NCBI GenBank assembly: GCA_951799425.1
Contig: OX637405.1
Location: 25,523,635-25,587,634 of the forward strand
Length of the DNA: 64,000 nucleotides
Source: Ilex aquifolium
Taxonomy: Eukaryota; Streptophyta; Magnoliopsida; Aquifoliales; Aquifoliaceae
Direction of reading: 5' to 3'
In this document: piece by piece, positions 1-12,200 of the stretch
How positions within the stretch are numbered: position 1 is the first letter of the stretch
How the letters are laid out: each line of letters starts with the position of its first letter
Notes under the pieces: model-generated
The model's input: only the letters and a program-made list of their open reading frames with translations
Told to the model about the DNA's origin: nothing
Databases searched by the model: none
Position numbers and translations under genes: made by a program

Positions 1-998
1 ATTTGCTGCTAAGGAGATTCGAAGGGCAGACCTCATTAAAGTCCAAAGTTCTCCTTGTTTTCAAAATTTTCAAAGAAAACTCCGAAAACAAGTTAAACTT
101 GTTTTCTATTTCTTTGACTCAAATCTCATTTTTTCCGAAAATTTTGAGAACAAAAATGCTAAACAAACAGGATTTGGGTGTTTTTAAAATTTTGAGAACA
201 AAAAACTGTTTTGCAGACGCAAACCAAACATGGCCTTAGTCTCTTAACTCATTTTAGTAGTTTACTAGCTACAACCCCGTGTCATGTCATGTACAAAATT
301 TATGCTTCGTCAGCTTCCATTCCCCCTTCCACTATCTTCTCCTCTCTCTTACCCACCATTTATGGAGTAAAAAAGTTAGACAAATAATTATAAAAATTGG
401 GATAATAGAAAAATAATTTTTTAAAAAAATTTAAATGAGGAGTTATTAGTAAATAGTTATGTCACATGATGAAATGTAATTGGATTGAATATATTAAAAT
501 AAATCAAAATTTTAAAATTGAGAGAATAAGAGAGAACGCCTCTCAAGGTCTCTCCCACTAATTTGATTGTTATATAATATAGTATAAATTGACCGTTCAC
601 TCATAGTTCATGTTATTTTAACCTTCTGAATCATGACCCAAAAAAAACCTTCTGAATGGATTCAAATATCATCCACATGTACATTCACTGAGTTCATATG
701 AAGATGAGCTACCTACAACTTGGGTTAAATTTCATTTTCATTTTCATTTTCATTTTAATTTTACCAGGATTATCTATTTCCACAATAAATTAGATGAATC
801 TTCAGGATTAGAGCATCAAGAAGAAGATTTTTCCATCAATAAAAAGGCATTACAAAATTGTTCAAAAAAAAAAAAAGAAATGAAAAATGGGAAATATTAA
901 GTTATTAAATTACAGGATAAGAAAGAATAGAATAAAATTATCCTTCCCATTTCTGTATCTCCTTATTCCTTTGTACACAATTCTTAACTTCAACTGTA
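1..998. other. Intergenic left edge, no gene seen
   Basis: This stretch lies downstream of the IRX9 stop codon and reaches the window edge. I see no gene. The first 240 bases are T- and A-rich and end in a 'caaacatggcctta' stretch resembling the right end of a hAT-type element whose left end is outside the window. From about 265 there is a Helitron-like 3' end on the minus strand, listed separately, followed by AT-rich sequence related to that at 62.24-62.56 kb. The IRX9 3' UTR and polyadenylation signal should lie just below 999, but I could not fix a signal. Confidence 0.6.
265..600 (-). mobile_element. Helitron-like non-autonomous element (3' end visible)
   Basis: Read on the minus strand, the sequence ends in CTAG followed by T at 268-264, preceded by a short imperfect hairpin built from 'catg' repeats. 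The same arrangement and related sequence recur at 62243 onward: 'actagc', then 'cccgtgt', then 'acaaaatttat'. This fits Helitron 3' ends, which are a hairpin followed by CTRR, inserted before T. The 5' TC end is not certain, so the right boundary is approximate. Confidence 0.35.
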
Positions 999-2832
999 TT
1001 ATCTCTGAATACTTTTTGGCAAAGTTACCTGAAGCTCATTATTTGCTGTTGTTCTTGATGGAATATTGAGATTCCAGAGCATTACTTTGGAGCAACCCTC
1101 TGATGGGATTCCCTTCAATTTAGTCTCCTCATCAAGAACCTCTTTTTTGATAAATTTTAGTGAATTCTGTTGAGGATAAAGAAGGCAGAGAGAGAAGAAA
1201 AATTACTTCTTGATAAGAAACATCATTGAACATTTATGAAAATGGTTTTTATGATGTGAAAAAGAATAAAGGAAAAGACATTTATGATATGCAATTATTT
1301 TGTAAGAAAAGTAGTAGTAATTTAGTTAGAGATACTAGAAAAGAAAAACTTTTTTTGTTGGTTACATTAATTAGTATGACTATGGATAGCAAGTGTTCTT
1401 TATCAAGGATTCGGAATGTACTTCTTTACCGAAAGTTTTGGGCTCAATGATCCTATTTCCTTGGTCTCCTAATTGTCTTTTCAACATAGCTATATCACGT
1501 TTCGGAAGACGATGAGGATGGACTAAAGATACAGGGGAAATAGAGCGAAGTTCATCTGATTCTTGATCCAAATGCTCTGGTTCTAGAGGTATCAGGAAAT
1601 ATTACTGCAACACTGTTTTACTGACCAAGATTTCTTACCAAATTTTTCATCTCAAGTGATGTAGCATAAGTTTTACCATCAAATAAGTGGGTCCCACTAA
1701 TATTTAATTATGGAGATTGTGCCACATCACTTGGGAAAGAAAACTTGATAAGAGACTTAGTAAGCATAACATTACTGATATGAGAAATATGATAGTTGAT
1801 TAGACAATGTAAACCAGGAATCGTCCATGAGGGGTCAAAGTATAATTTTCCTTTAAGTTAGTCCTGATAAAGTTTCACTTAGCTTAAGCATACGTGCAAT
1901 AGTTGGGTGCTTAGCTAGGTTGGCATACCTGTGAGGAGTCTTGGACAGATGAAGCACGACCCCATCTTTCTGGATCCCAGAGAATAGAACTATTGAATGC
2001 AAAACTTGAAATATGAACAGGAGATCTTGTATCTGTTTCTGTTCGATTGTTCAATTTTTTCAAATGCCACCCTATAACTTCTGAAGAATCGCATACAGGC
2101 CCTTCGATTTTCACCCTCCTACTGTTTGCAGATAGAAATGCCATCGGCCATGTTCCAAACACCCTGCAAATTTTCCAAGGTCATACTAATAAGCTTAACT
2201 TCAATCTTTTGATGAAGGGTTTTATTGAATACTAGTATAGATTATATAATATATGGAGGGTTGATGAGTATATGGTCCTATACAGGTGGTCAATTGCATG
2301 ATTAATGAGTATCCTAGGTCCTAAATTCCCAAAGTTTAGATTATTATAAGCATAGTTGTTAATATCTTATGATAGGTCGTGATACAATACCTGAACGATA
2401 CGTATCTAAGAGTCGTATAATTGTTCACCGTATCTTACAATATGCAATACGTATTTTACGATACGTTCTAATACAATAAAAAAAGATACTCGCAATATCA
2501 AAACGATATCATTTCACAAGATTTTTTTTTTTTTACCTAAACAATGAAACGACATTAAACGACTTTATTTCCCAGATATATTGTTTTCATTTTTTGGTTT
2601 GACATTAAAAAAACGAAGTTACCGATCATCTTCTTCTCTCAAGACCCTCTTTTTATTTGTCCGGCATCTTATTCTTCAAACAAAATCCTATCTACATTTC
2701 AATCTCTATTGTATAGACAAACGATTGTCTCTCTTTTGATCTCTATTAGGCACACGAAATGATAAGTTAGTTGAAATGATATTTATATAACTTCAGAGTT
2801 ATAAATTTACATATTTTTAAGTACGTGTACAT

Positions 2833-2919
<87 letters not shown>

Positions 2920-3978
2920 ATTTAAATTTATACACTCACATACATATATACATCTATACGTTACGATACACGATACATTATTTTTAAAAATCGATGACAA
3001 CCATGGTTATAAGTATGCTAAAAAAGATTCTGCAGTTGTCTATAACAAAATAATGTAATGTAAGTCACCAAATACCATATAACAAAAGAAAATAATGTAC
3101 ATGCTTGAAATTTATGAAGAAATTAGTTGAACTTTGAAAATTTCACCTACCAGCCTGCACAATTGATTCTTATGCACAAGAACATCATGAGAATTTACTT
3201 TCAAACAACTCTAAAGAAGTCTCTCTAAAATCTAAGGGCAACTCAAAATTAGTTTGTAATTTTATGATAAAGAGTTCATATTCAAAAAGATAAAAAGCAC
3301 ATACTCGATCGCTCTGATCTCATCGAAGAAGCTGAGATCATAGACATTGGAGAGTCCAGCAAAATGAACAATACCACTTAGCCGATGGTGCTCAATGTGA
3401 TTAAGAGCGACGTTCCTTTGATGATCCATTTCAACCTGTATGTCAGTGAAATTCTCCTTGAAGACCAAATGTCTATACATAATACCTGTTTTTCTAAGTA
3501 TTTCAGATACTTCAGAGGAATCGGACTGTTGTTCAACCACCACCCACAGCAATGGTGGAGGAACCAGTTTTAATGTGTTTGCTAGCCTCCATAGGAGCAC
3601 CCCTCGGAGCTGATCTTTCATGCTTGTGGGAGTGACAATAATCACAAGTCTTCTTGGAACCAACTCGGATTGTTCCTTTTCTTCTTCCAAGATTTTCGCG
3701 GGTTCTTCATCATTAGGCCTTGTTGGGATTGTCAATTGTTCTTGATCCAACAAACTTCTATTGAAATTCCCATTTTGTGTTTTTGTTTGGTGCAGCATTT
3801 CCACAGGTTGTGGAGAGAATTCTGATTTATTCGATGCAGCAACATGAGTAGAAAATATCGAAGACTTACCCGTTGGAGCAAAGCCAGTGAAGAATCCCAT
3901 TATGAAACACAGCAAAAAATGGACAATGGCTTTCTTCCATAACTGGACTTTTTTCTTTGATCTTTCTAATGAACCCAT
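999..3978 (-). CDS. IRX9: IRX9-type GT43 glycosyltransferase, xylan backbone synthesis
   Basis: Golgi type II membrane protein needed for elongation of the xylan backbone in secondary walls. I place three exons at 3978-3305, 2163-1929 and 1166-999, all GT-AG, giving 358 residues, close to about 351 in Arabidopsis IRX9. The start at 3978 gives the conserved MGSLERSKKK; an in-frame ATG 27 codons upstream is not conserved. A membrane span lies at about residues 17-36. The GT43 region starts near residue 111 (LVIIVTPT) and includes LVPPPLLWVVVE, the DHQRN block and SSILWDPERWG. Where catalytic GT43 enzymes carry an acidic DDD metal-binding motif, this protein reads HFAGLSNVYD (206-214), as I recall for Arabidopsis IRX9. 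That fits a largely structural role in the IRX9/IRX10/IRX14 complex. The last exon, 55 residues, encodes the conserved LKGIPSEGCSKVMLW block. Both introns hold repeats. Confidence 0.95.
2351..3005. mobile_element. hAT-like non-autonomous element in IRX9 intron 1
   Basis: This 655-bp insertion has ends CATAGTTGTTAAT and, read inward from the right, CATGGTTGTCATCG. It is flanked by attataag (2343-2350) and gttataag (3006-3013), a 7 of 8 match that fits the 8-bp target duplication of hAT elements. The left 130 bases are crowded with variants of a 'cgatacg' motif, which recur inverted near the right end ('acgatacacgatac'). A long AT dinucleotide run lies in the middle. No coding capacity is seen. 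Confidence 0.65.
2843..2918. repeat. (AT)n microsatellite
   Basis: An almost pure AT dinucleotide run of about 70 bases lies inside the hAT-like element of IRX9 intron 1. It is self-complementary and likely to vary in length between individuals. Confidence 0.95.
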
Positions 3979-4103
3979 CACCCCCACCCACCGGAATATG
4001 ACTTTTTCAGGTAAGAATTGGTGGTTGTTGTCGGAAATTTGATGAAGATAGATTAGCAAGGAGTAAGTATTGAAGTTTAATCCTCTAAAATGTGGTATGG
4101 AAC

Positions 4104-4110
4104 TTATATA
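4104..4110 (-). promoter_or_regulatory. Candidate TATA box of IRX9
   Basis: The minus strand reads catatataag, with TATATAA about 126 bases upstream of the start codon at 3978. A transcription start 25-35 bases further on would give a leader of roughly 95 bases. The call rests on position and motif only. Confidence 0.45.
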
Positions 4111-4477
4111 TGTGAATGTTGAGAAGGTTACAAGGAGTACTTCAGAAAAAAGGCGGGAGCCAACTGACTTGTGATGGATATTGGTGAACTTATTAGGGTT
4201 AGTTGTTTAAGTTTTTTGAGTTATTTCATAATTGAGGCATTGCTTAGCAAAGTCATCACTTGAAGTGAAAGGAAGGTGATAAAGAATCTTATGAGGAGTT
4301 GAGTTGTTGTTAGCACCAAATAGTTGTTGAGATGCAAACTCATCACCTAAAATTTTTGAAAGTGAGAAAAAAAAATGATTAGATTAAGGAATGGTTAGGA
4401 CCTCTTTGTTATTTACAATATTTTATATAGTTGTCACTATAGTTGACCCGTGACACAAATGTGATACAAAGGTAATT

Positions 4478-5150
4478 TAAATAGTAACAAAGACGAGTTG
4501 TAAATTTAGATCTCCTGAGTTCAAATCTTGATAACTTCTTGGAGTCAAGCATAAAGGATTTATCCTTTATGAATACCCTAGTCTTTGTCAGGGCCGGCCC
4601 AATAGTATTAAAAAAAAAGCATGGGCTTTAGGCCCCAAATTTTTAGAAGGCCCCATAATTGTAGATATCTAACTAGTTCACATAAAAAATTTAAATCCAT
4701 GAAAATTTTAGGCCTTATAAAAAGGCCCCAAAAAATTTAAGTTCAATCAAAAAATTATAATTTCAATAATTTGGGCCTACAATTCAATCATAATATTAGA
4801 AACTCAAAAATCAAAAATTTAAAAAAAAATAAAATAAAATCTCTCTCTCTCTCTTAAAAAATAAAAACAAAGTATCACATCCTATTCTCTCACTTAAAAA
4901 ATTAAAAATATTTTTTAAAAAAAAAATAATATTAAAAATAAAAAAACTTCATTTAGTATTACCGCTTTAGGCCTCAATTTACCTTGAACCGCCCCTGGTC
5001 TTTGCGTGGATGACTTACCTTTAACCAACCGGACCATGAAGGGAATTAGTCACTGACCGTTAAACAAAAAAAAAAGTTTTAGCGTGGATGACTTACCTTT
5101 GACAGACCGGATCATGAAGGGAATTAGTCCTTGACGGTTAAACCAAAAAA
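4478..5150 (+). mobile_element. SINE-like sequence interrupted by a hAT-like element
   Basis: A tRNA-type B-box-like string (gagttcaaatctt) lies near 4520. The sequence runs to 'gaataccctagtcttt', is interrupted by the element at 4589-4997, and resumes with 'tctttgcgtggatgacttacc', ending in an A-rich tail. The last part is duplicated in tandem: 'gcgtggatgacttaccttt' begins near 5004 and again near 5083, each copy followed by an A run. The A box is not clear, so SINE is a tentative label. Confidence 0.35.
4589..4997. mobile_element. hAT-like non-autonomous element, 409 bp
   Basis: The ends are CAGGGCCGGCCC and, read inward from the right, CAGGGGCGGTTCAAGG. The flanks gtctttgt (4581-4588) and gtctttgc (4998-5005) match at 7 of 8 bases, the target-duplication length of hAT elements. 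Near both ends are copies of a 'ttaggcc' motif (ggctttaggcccc, tttaggcctt, gctttaggcctc). There is no coding capacity. Confidence 0.75.
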
Positions 5151-6231
5151 AAAAAAATGTGGTACTAGGTGACTTCAAACTGTGTCAAGTTAACCCACTG
5201 CATAATATTCTCAAAAATCACTCTCTTAGCATAGATAATTTTCTAAACAAGCTAACATGAACAGGTTGGTTTAATGCTCGAATAAAAAAAAAAGGATGTA
5301 AACTTGTATATTTTGAGTTCTAATATCATTGGCTGAATAAAAATTGAGTTTGACGGATACAAGTGATTTACAATTGATTACATTCATTCAAGATTTACAT
5401 TATAACCCTCACACACATAGTTAGTACAATTCTCCATTATTAAAAAAATAATAATAAATAAATCTAGTCAAGCCATTCACATGATTTCTACAATGTGCAT
5501 GATTTTCATCTCTTTTATCTTTTTGTCCTAGCCATTACTTTGATCTTCTTTGAGCTACTTGCTATTACCCAGATAAGGCTATCCCAAAATACTGATTAGG
5601 ACTTTTTTTATACTTCCTAACAAGGTAGTGAAATAATTGGTGGAGACTGGAGCATTAGGATTAATTTCACTATGCACTGAGTTTTTTTATTTAAAAAAAA
5701 AAATTAATTTGTCCCCTTTAATTCAAATTTGACCACATTGAACCTTACAAACAAGAGAAATCAGAGCAAAATCTCTCCCATGCAGAAAGCTAATAGTAGT
5801 GAAGTATGAAAAAAGGACCACTTTGATTCTTGTAAAGTCGATAGATGGATTCGGATTTGGATTCTGATCAAATTTCGATCAAAATTCGATATGTTAAAAA
5901 GTCTACCTCAATGAGGTACCCAATTGTTACAAACAAGGAGTTTGCACACACTTGTGCACTCAACAAGAGCAATTGTACCGTCAGGACATCAACAGAATCA
6001 ACCTCGTAAGAGTAACCCAACTCATCAAAGGAAGGCGAAAAAATTGGTATAATTTTCCTATTGAATCCGAACGTGAACAGGAACTCATTTGAGAAATTAA
6101 CATCGGAAATACAAAACAGTTGATTACAAAAATAATAAAAAGATAATGGATACAGTTACAACCGAGAAATAAGCGCAAAACCTCTCGTATGCAAAAAGCT
6201 AATTGGTACGTAAGTAACAAAAGAACAGTAC

Positions 6232-9200
6232 TTATTGCTCATCATCTGATGATTTGGTTGATATAGACTCTCTTTGTGGCCTGTGCTTCTTCCGCTTTAG
6301 TTTGGGCAAGGACATGATCCAAGCTGGAACTTCACCCCCAGAAGCTGCAATCACATTGGCTATGTTTCGCAGAAATGGAACATCTGCTTCTGTGTATAAA
6401 GTAATAGCCTCTCCACTTCTCCCCGCTCTGCCCGACCGACCTATTTAAAGCAGCAAAGTTGGTTTCAGTGACTCGCCAATACCACCACCCCCCCCCCCCC
6501 CCCCCACCCACCCACCCACCCCCGGGGCCACCCAAAAATCTTCCCCTCTCCCCAAAAAAAAGAATTAAAGGTAGAAAGAATATATAGGATATGAAGGTAA
6601 AAGAAACAACAAAAAAGATAGAATGCGAGATCACTGAAAACCATCGCCCTGATTTTCAACACTGCTAATGTCTCAGTGAGCAAAGAGGAAGATTAAGGAT
6701 TGATATTTTGTAACACATTAGTAAAATAGAGCAACTTGAGATGATCTAGAAAAAGTTATACTGGAACAGCAGAGGTGACAAAAGGTCAAAGTAGTAGCTC
6801 CAATAACTCATCAAAACTCCGACAACAATTCAGCAAAAGTTGGGCAAATATTTTACAAAATATTTCTAACCCCAATAACCATTATACTATCGCCTCAGTA
6901 TAGAATTGTGTAAAATGTACAACATTTTACTTTGTAACAAGACAATTTAACAAATATGCATAATAAAACCAACTAACTTAAACCGTTGATCCAAATTTTC
7001 CTTTTGAAAACAATAATATCAGAGAATTGTTCAGACAAAGAGCTCCATCGACTAAGCTATGTCAAAAAAAAAAACATCAATGATCTAACCACCCCACATC
7101 TAATCTAAAGTTAAATGAAGTGAAAGTAATAAAAGGTTGAGATTACATACCAATCCGGTGAATGTATGCTGCTGCAGAATCTGGGAAATCATAATTAATC
7201 ACACAATTAATGCCTTTGAAATCCATACCACGGGCAATAACATCAGTGGCAATCAAAACCCATGTTTTGCCAGCTCTGAAGTTGTCAATGGCATTTTCAC
7301 GCTGCATTTGATTAAAAATTCGTTAAAAACATAACTCCAACTATAATTATTGGAAATACATAGCGATTAGAGCAGATGTTTATTGCCAAGGCTGCAATAC
7401 CATACCCTCCCTCCTTCACCCCCACAAAGATAGAAGATCATTATCCTTCAGCCCCTCTCAATGAAGTTACTTGGAGGATGGTGGACTGGGACTGGGTAGG
7501 GTATAGACCTAACCGATGGTGTTATTTGCAGAAAGTGGTAAGTCCTAATATTCAAAATTACAACCTTGCAGTTGTTAGCCCCAACTTTTACCACTACACT
7601 AGATAATGGTCCCTATCAAAAATGAAACTAGTAGTCAAAGGAAAACTAAGAGAACAAGTCACACGACTCACTTCAGGTCAAACATCTTGGGTCAGCTAGC
7701 AGGTGGGGCATTTGGAAAAAAATAGTGAACAAGCAGTCCTTGATGAAAATACTCAAGGTTAAGGCATATGATGTTAAGCTCCTTGAATTTTAGGTTGACA
7801 GCCTGACGGGAAGTACGCAAGCAAACACTGGATATGTAAATAACAAGTTAAGAATTACCAGCTCTTGGTGCAGATCGGAATGGATTACATCAGCTCTAAT
7901 GTCGTCAAATTTCAGTTCCTTGTAGAGCTCCTTTGCCCGTTCCTTGTTTTGGACAAATATTAATACTGGTGGATTCAGACTCTGCTTGAAAAGAGGAGGA
8001 TATATATACAATCAAACACATAATTGGTCAAGATAAAGAACTTCTTTCACTTAGAAGTAACAGCATGAATAATCTGGCAAAGAAACTTGCAAATGGCATG
8101 GTCAACAAGTTCCCACGAAGTATTGTTGCCTCAATCAGCATTTCCAGGAGCCTTTTTGGTCTAAAGATTTCTCCATTATGTGAAACAGGCAAAGCATGAT
8201 TCATATCTTACTCAATGTATGTTGGATGTACACCAGTTTATTAGTGTGAAATACCAAAGGAAACTAGCATGACGCATAGAAGTCAATGGCCAGTAGGAAG
8301 GAAAAGGACATGACTAAACAAAATAAACTGACCATGCCTGGTGAGTGAATCTCAGCGGCAGCAACACAACTCCGTATGCTTTTTCATGTTTCATTTTCAT
8401 TAATAAACAAATCTAATTTGTAAAGAAATAGTCTCATATTTTCCACAACTATAAGAACAGTGGGATGGACAAACTTCACATCACATGCATATAAGCAGCA
8501 TACCTCTGTAAAGCATTGACGAAGAGCAAGAAACTTCCCTTCTTCACTTCCAACAAATACCAGTTTTTGCTTTATCAAGTCAGAAGCGGTGTTCCTGTTC
8601 AAAATTAATATGAACACTATTTAAGCATAGAACATAAACAAGACAGCAATCATAATGGGGTAGAACCTTTGTACTCTTTGCAGTCACACTGCCGTGAAAC
8701 CCACAAAGCCTTTCAGCCCAGGGTTCAAAGTATCGGCCGAGTCCGAGTTGACTCGGCCGAGTCGTATCCGCCTCGGCCCATATCGAAACGATACCGACAC
8801 ACGATACAACAAATCCACGATTCCCACTCGAATCAGTCATGTATCGGAGACAACTCGGCAAAATTGGTACAACTCGGATCCAACTCGGTCGACTCGAACC
8901 AACTCGTCACCGAATCGGTCGAGTTGCAATCGAATAGCAGACCCATGTGAAAAACCAACTATCAAAAGGCAAAAAAAGAAGAAAAAAAAAATAGAAGAGG
9001 AAGAAGCAATCCAAAGTCCAAACCCTACTAGGAAAACAAAGCTACTGGATCTTGCTACGCCTCTTTTTCTTCATCACATCACAATGGAATCAAGGGATCA
9101 AGCACCAGGTACCATCGCAGATGACCGCTGGCCGACGTTGCCTTCTCTGCCGGCGTAGACAGCGATCTCGAACCATCTCAGGAGTTCTCCGACTCTCTCT

Positions 9201-12200
9201 CTCTCTCTTTCTCTCGATCTCGAATTGGTCACTCTCTTGAACTGGACTAGATGGGTTCTATTTTGTCTTTCTATATTTAAATGATAAATTATTTTACTTT
9301 TATACTAATAAATCATGTTTGTATTTTTATTTTATTATGGGTCCAATTCTACTGCTTTAATATTGAATTCAATAACTAATCTTGCATTCACCAAGTAAAT
9401 TTTATTAATAAATTGACTAATCTATTATATTTTTTTTTTTTTTAACGAATATTTTAACTACCTAAAAAATTAAACAATGATTATAAATATCTTCGGTAAC
9501 ACAATTATAATTTACTTTCACTATGTTTAATGTGTAGGTGATGTATTTGGGACATATGATACATGGATTGTGTTCTTTATATTTTTTAGAATTTTTCTCA
9601 ATTTTTTCAAAAAAATTTGGACTTTTTATCTAGTGTTTTGAGCGTATCGGCCGATACCGTACCGCGATATCACGACCGATGTGTCTCAGTGCCTTCCGAG
9701 TCAATGACCGATACCGCGACCTTGAACCATGTTTCAGCCAGAAGTAAATAATGAAAAAGAGAACAAGTTACTCTATGCTCTTGCAATAAAGGAATCTAGT
9801 ACTTACTTCCTGCCAATAATAACTCGAACAGCATCATGCATTATTGTGCGCGCCAGCTCTTCAACTGAATCGGGTAAAGTAGCACTGAACAATGAGCGTA
9901 ATACTGAAGGATTTGAGCAAGCTTTGACCACTGAATCGACCTGCTTCACCAAGCCTAGCTCAAATAAATGATCGGATTCATCCAGAACAAGGTACTCAAC
10001 CCTGCAGAAAACCAAAGTTAAGTGGTAATGGATGCAAAGTCAGCTCAAGTCATATTAGAACGCTAGAAACACTTAAAACAGTGATAGAGATTAAACCATA
10101 TCTTTTGTACATGCAAGCAAAACAGTTATTAGTGGAAAAGGCACAAAATCTTTCAATGTACCATATTGAGTTTCAAATGATTGCTAATTACCGTCACTAA
10201 TAGTCATTTTAGTACAAGTGGATTAAAAAACCAACAAAATGAGACCTCAGTTTTATGTCGTTTGACTGAGTATGTGTTCACGTGGATCACATTAGTAATT
10301 CTAATTATTATAATACAGAAATTATAAAAGAGTTCGCATCTTTTGGATGCTAAGTTATTTACCTGCTTAAATCCAGCTTCCTTTTGCGGATAGCAAATTG
10401 TAAGCGAAATGGTGTTGAAATGAGAATATCACAAGGAAGCTTTGAAAAATCAGCACCTTTAACAAGCTGTTTGGTCATCAACTTGATATAAAATCTTTTC
10501 CCTTTAGCCATTTTCTTACATTCTCTTGCCGTCTGAGCAGCTAACTCTCGTGTAGGACAAATGATAACAGCTCGGACACCATCCTTTGAAGCATGCTGAG
10601 TACATGAAAATTTGTCAGTGAATACGATGATCAACCTTGACAAAGCACTCATATGTGTTCAACTATACCTTAAGTTTCATAAGCATAGGACAGACGAAAG
10701 CCAATGTTTTGCCAGAACCAGTTGGAGCACATGCAAAGCATTCCCGTCCCTAATAGAGGATGGTAACAAAGTAAATGTGGGGAATGATTGAAACAGTAAG
10801 TCAGAAAATATTATAAAATTTCAGAATAAGTAATGACCAAAACAAAATAGCCCCCAAAAAAAACATACAGATAGTAGGGCTGGAATAGCCTGCCTTTGAA
10901 TCGGTGTTGGCTCTCTAAATCCAAGTTCTGCCAAATTGCGTAGTAAATACGGTTTACATTTATACCTGTGCAAGGTCAAATATATGCTCACTCAGTCAAA
11001 AAGTTTGAGCATGAACATTTATAAAAATAAGGAGAAAAGGCACAAGATAGTCAACTTTACAATAGCTAGAAAGTATCCAAGCTGAACACAAACTATTGTT
11101 GATGAAGAGTTCTAAGCCTCAAAACAAATGCAGTTAAAAAAGAAGGGGAGAAAGGAAAACAGAAAACAGAATAGAAATATGAAAAGCAAAAAAAACAAAT
11201 GTAATGTATGCCCTCCACTTCCACACATAAAACTAAGGTTGCGTCATAACTTCATCCATGTGAAAAGTTTGATTCTTCATAAGCAGGCAACAAAGTTTAA
11301 CAACGAATAAGTGCAATCTACTTCAAAAGCAGATTTGAAAATCAGTGTACAAAACAGAAAAAAGAGAATTTTTTTTATCAATCAACTTCATCTGCTTGGA
11401 TTATGAAAAAACTAGAGGAAGCCATGAAAACAACTGTAGATCTCATTTCCAACCCCTTCCAAGTCTCCAGTGAAAAGTTTAAGAAGGTTCCTAACCTAAA
11501 ACAAAGCCTCAAAGTATTGGCAAGGTATGGTCCTTTTATCCCTCCCTCACTTCTTCCTTCCTTTTCTTAATCAAAAAAGAAAAAATTTTGCTTTTTCAAA
11601 TATTGTTTCAAATACTTATTAAGGATGGACTTATGGAGAGCTTTAATGAAAATTTCACGCAATCAATTTTTGGGATATTCAATTAGCTGATCTCAGCTAG
11701 TTATGATTCAAGATGAATTCCTATGTACTCTGAGAAAAGAACACCATTAGATTGGAAAATTAAGGAGAAAGGGGAGTGGAAAATTTTGCCATTACAAAAC
11801 AATTTGGGATAATTTAGAAAATCAGCATTGGTAGCAAGAAAACTCTGTGGCAATATGCAAAAATCGATGTCATATATTTCCTCATTTGGTTGACATATCA
11901 GACAAAATGTGGATGTTTATCCAACAACGGAAGGGCATCAAGTGGTCTTCCCACAATGCACAAGCCGATCCTCAAGGTGAGGAGTATGCCAGTTTCATTT
12001 CTTGATTATATACGGAAATTATACAAAATAGTTTCGTTTATTTGTAGAGCACATCCCAGAGTAAGTTCAATGAGCAACAATTATGAAAGTTGACATCACA
12101 AAAGCTGAAGAAACAAAACATTCATAGGATTCTCAGAAATTACGCAACTTTTGCAGCTTGGAATTGGAGCTTTAGAATTGAATTGAGGGAAAATTGAATA

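Larger units (their letters stand above)
3979..6231. other. Spacer between IRX9 5' end and helicase 3' end
   Basis: It holds the IRX9 promoter (TATA candidate at 4104-4110), a SINE-like stretch from about 4478, a 409-bp hAT-like element at 4589-4997, and a short tandem duplication at 5004-5150. From 5150 to 6231 I see only AT-rich sequence without a gene. The helicase 3' UTR must lie just below 6232. Confidence 0.6.

Noticed and set aside
1380-1571. Open minus-strand frame of 63 codons within IRX9 intron 2
   Set aside because: It resembles no family I know, lies in an intron between well-supported exons, and skipping it gives the conserved IRX9 sequence. It is probably chance or a worn repeat.
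6332-6683. Gly- and Trp-rich minus-strand frames next to the last helicase exon
   Set aside because: They run through the poly-C/G tract and the end of the intron. The real exon is read in another phase and ends at the helicase stop codon at 6232.
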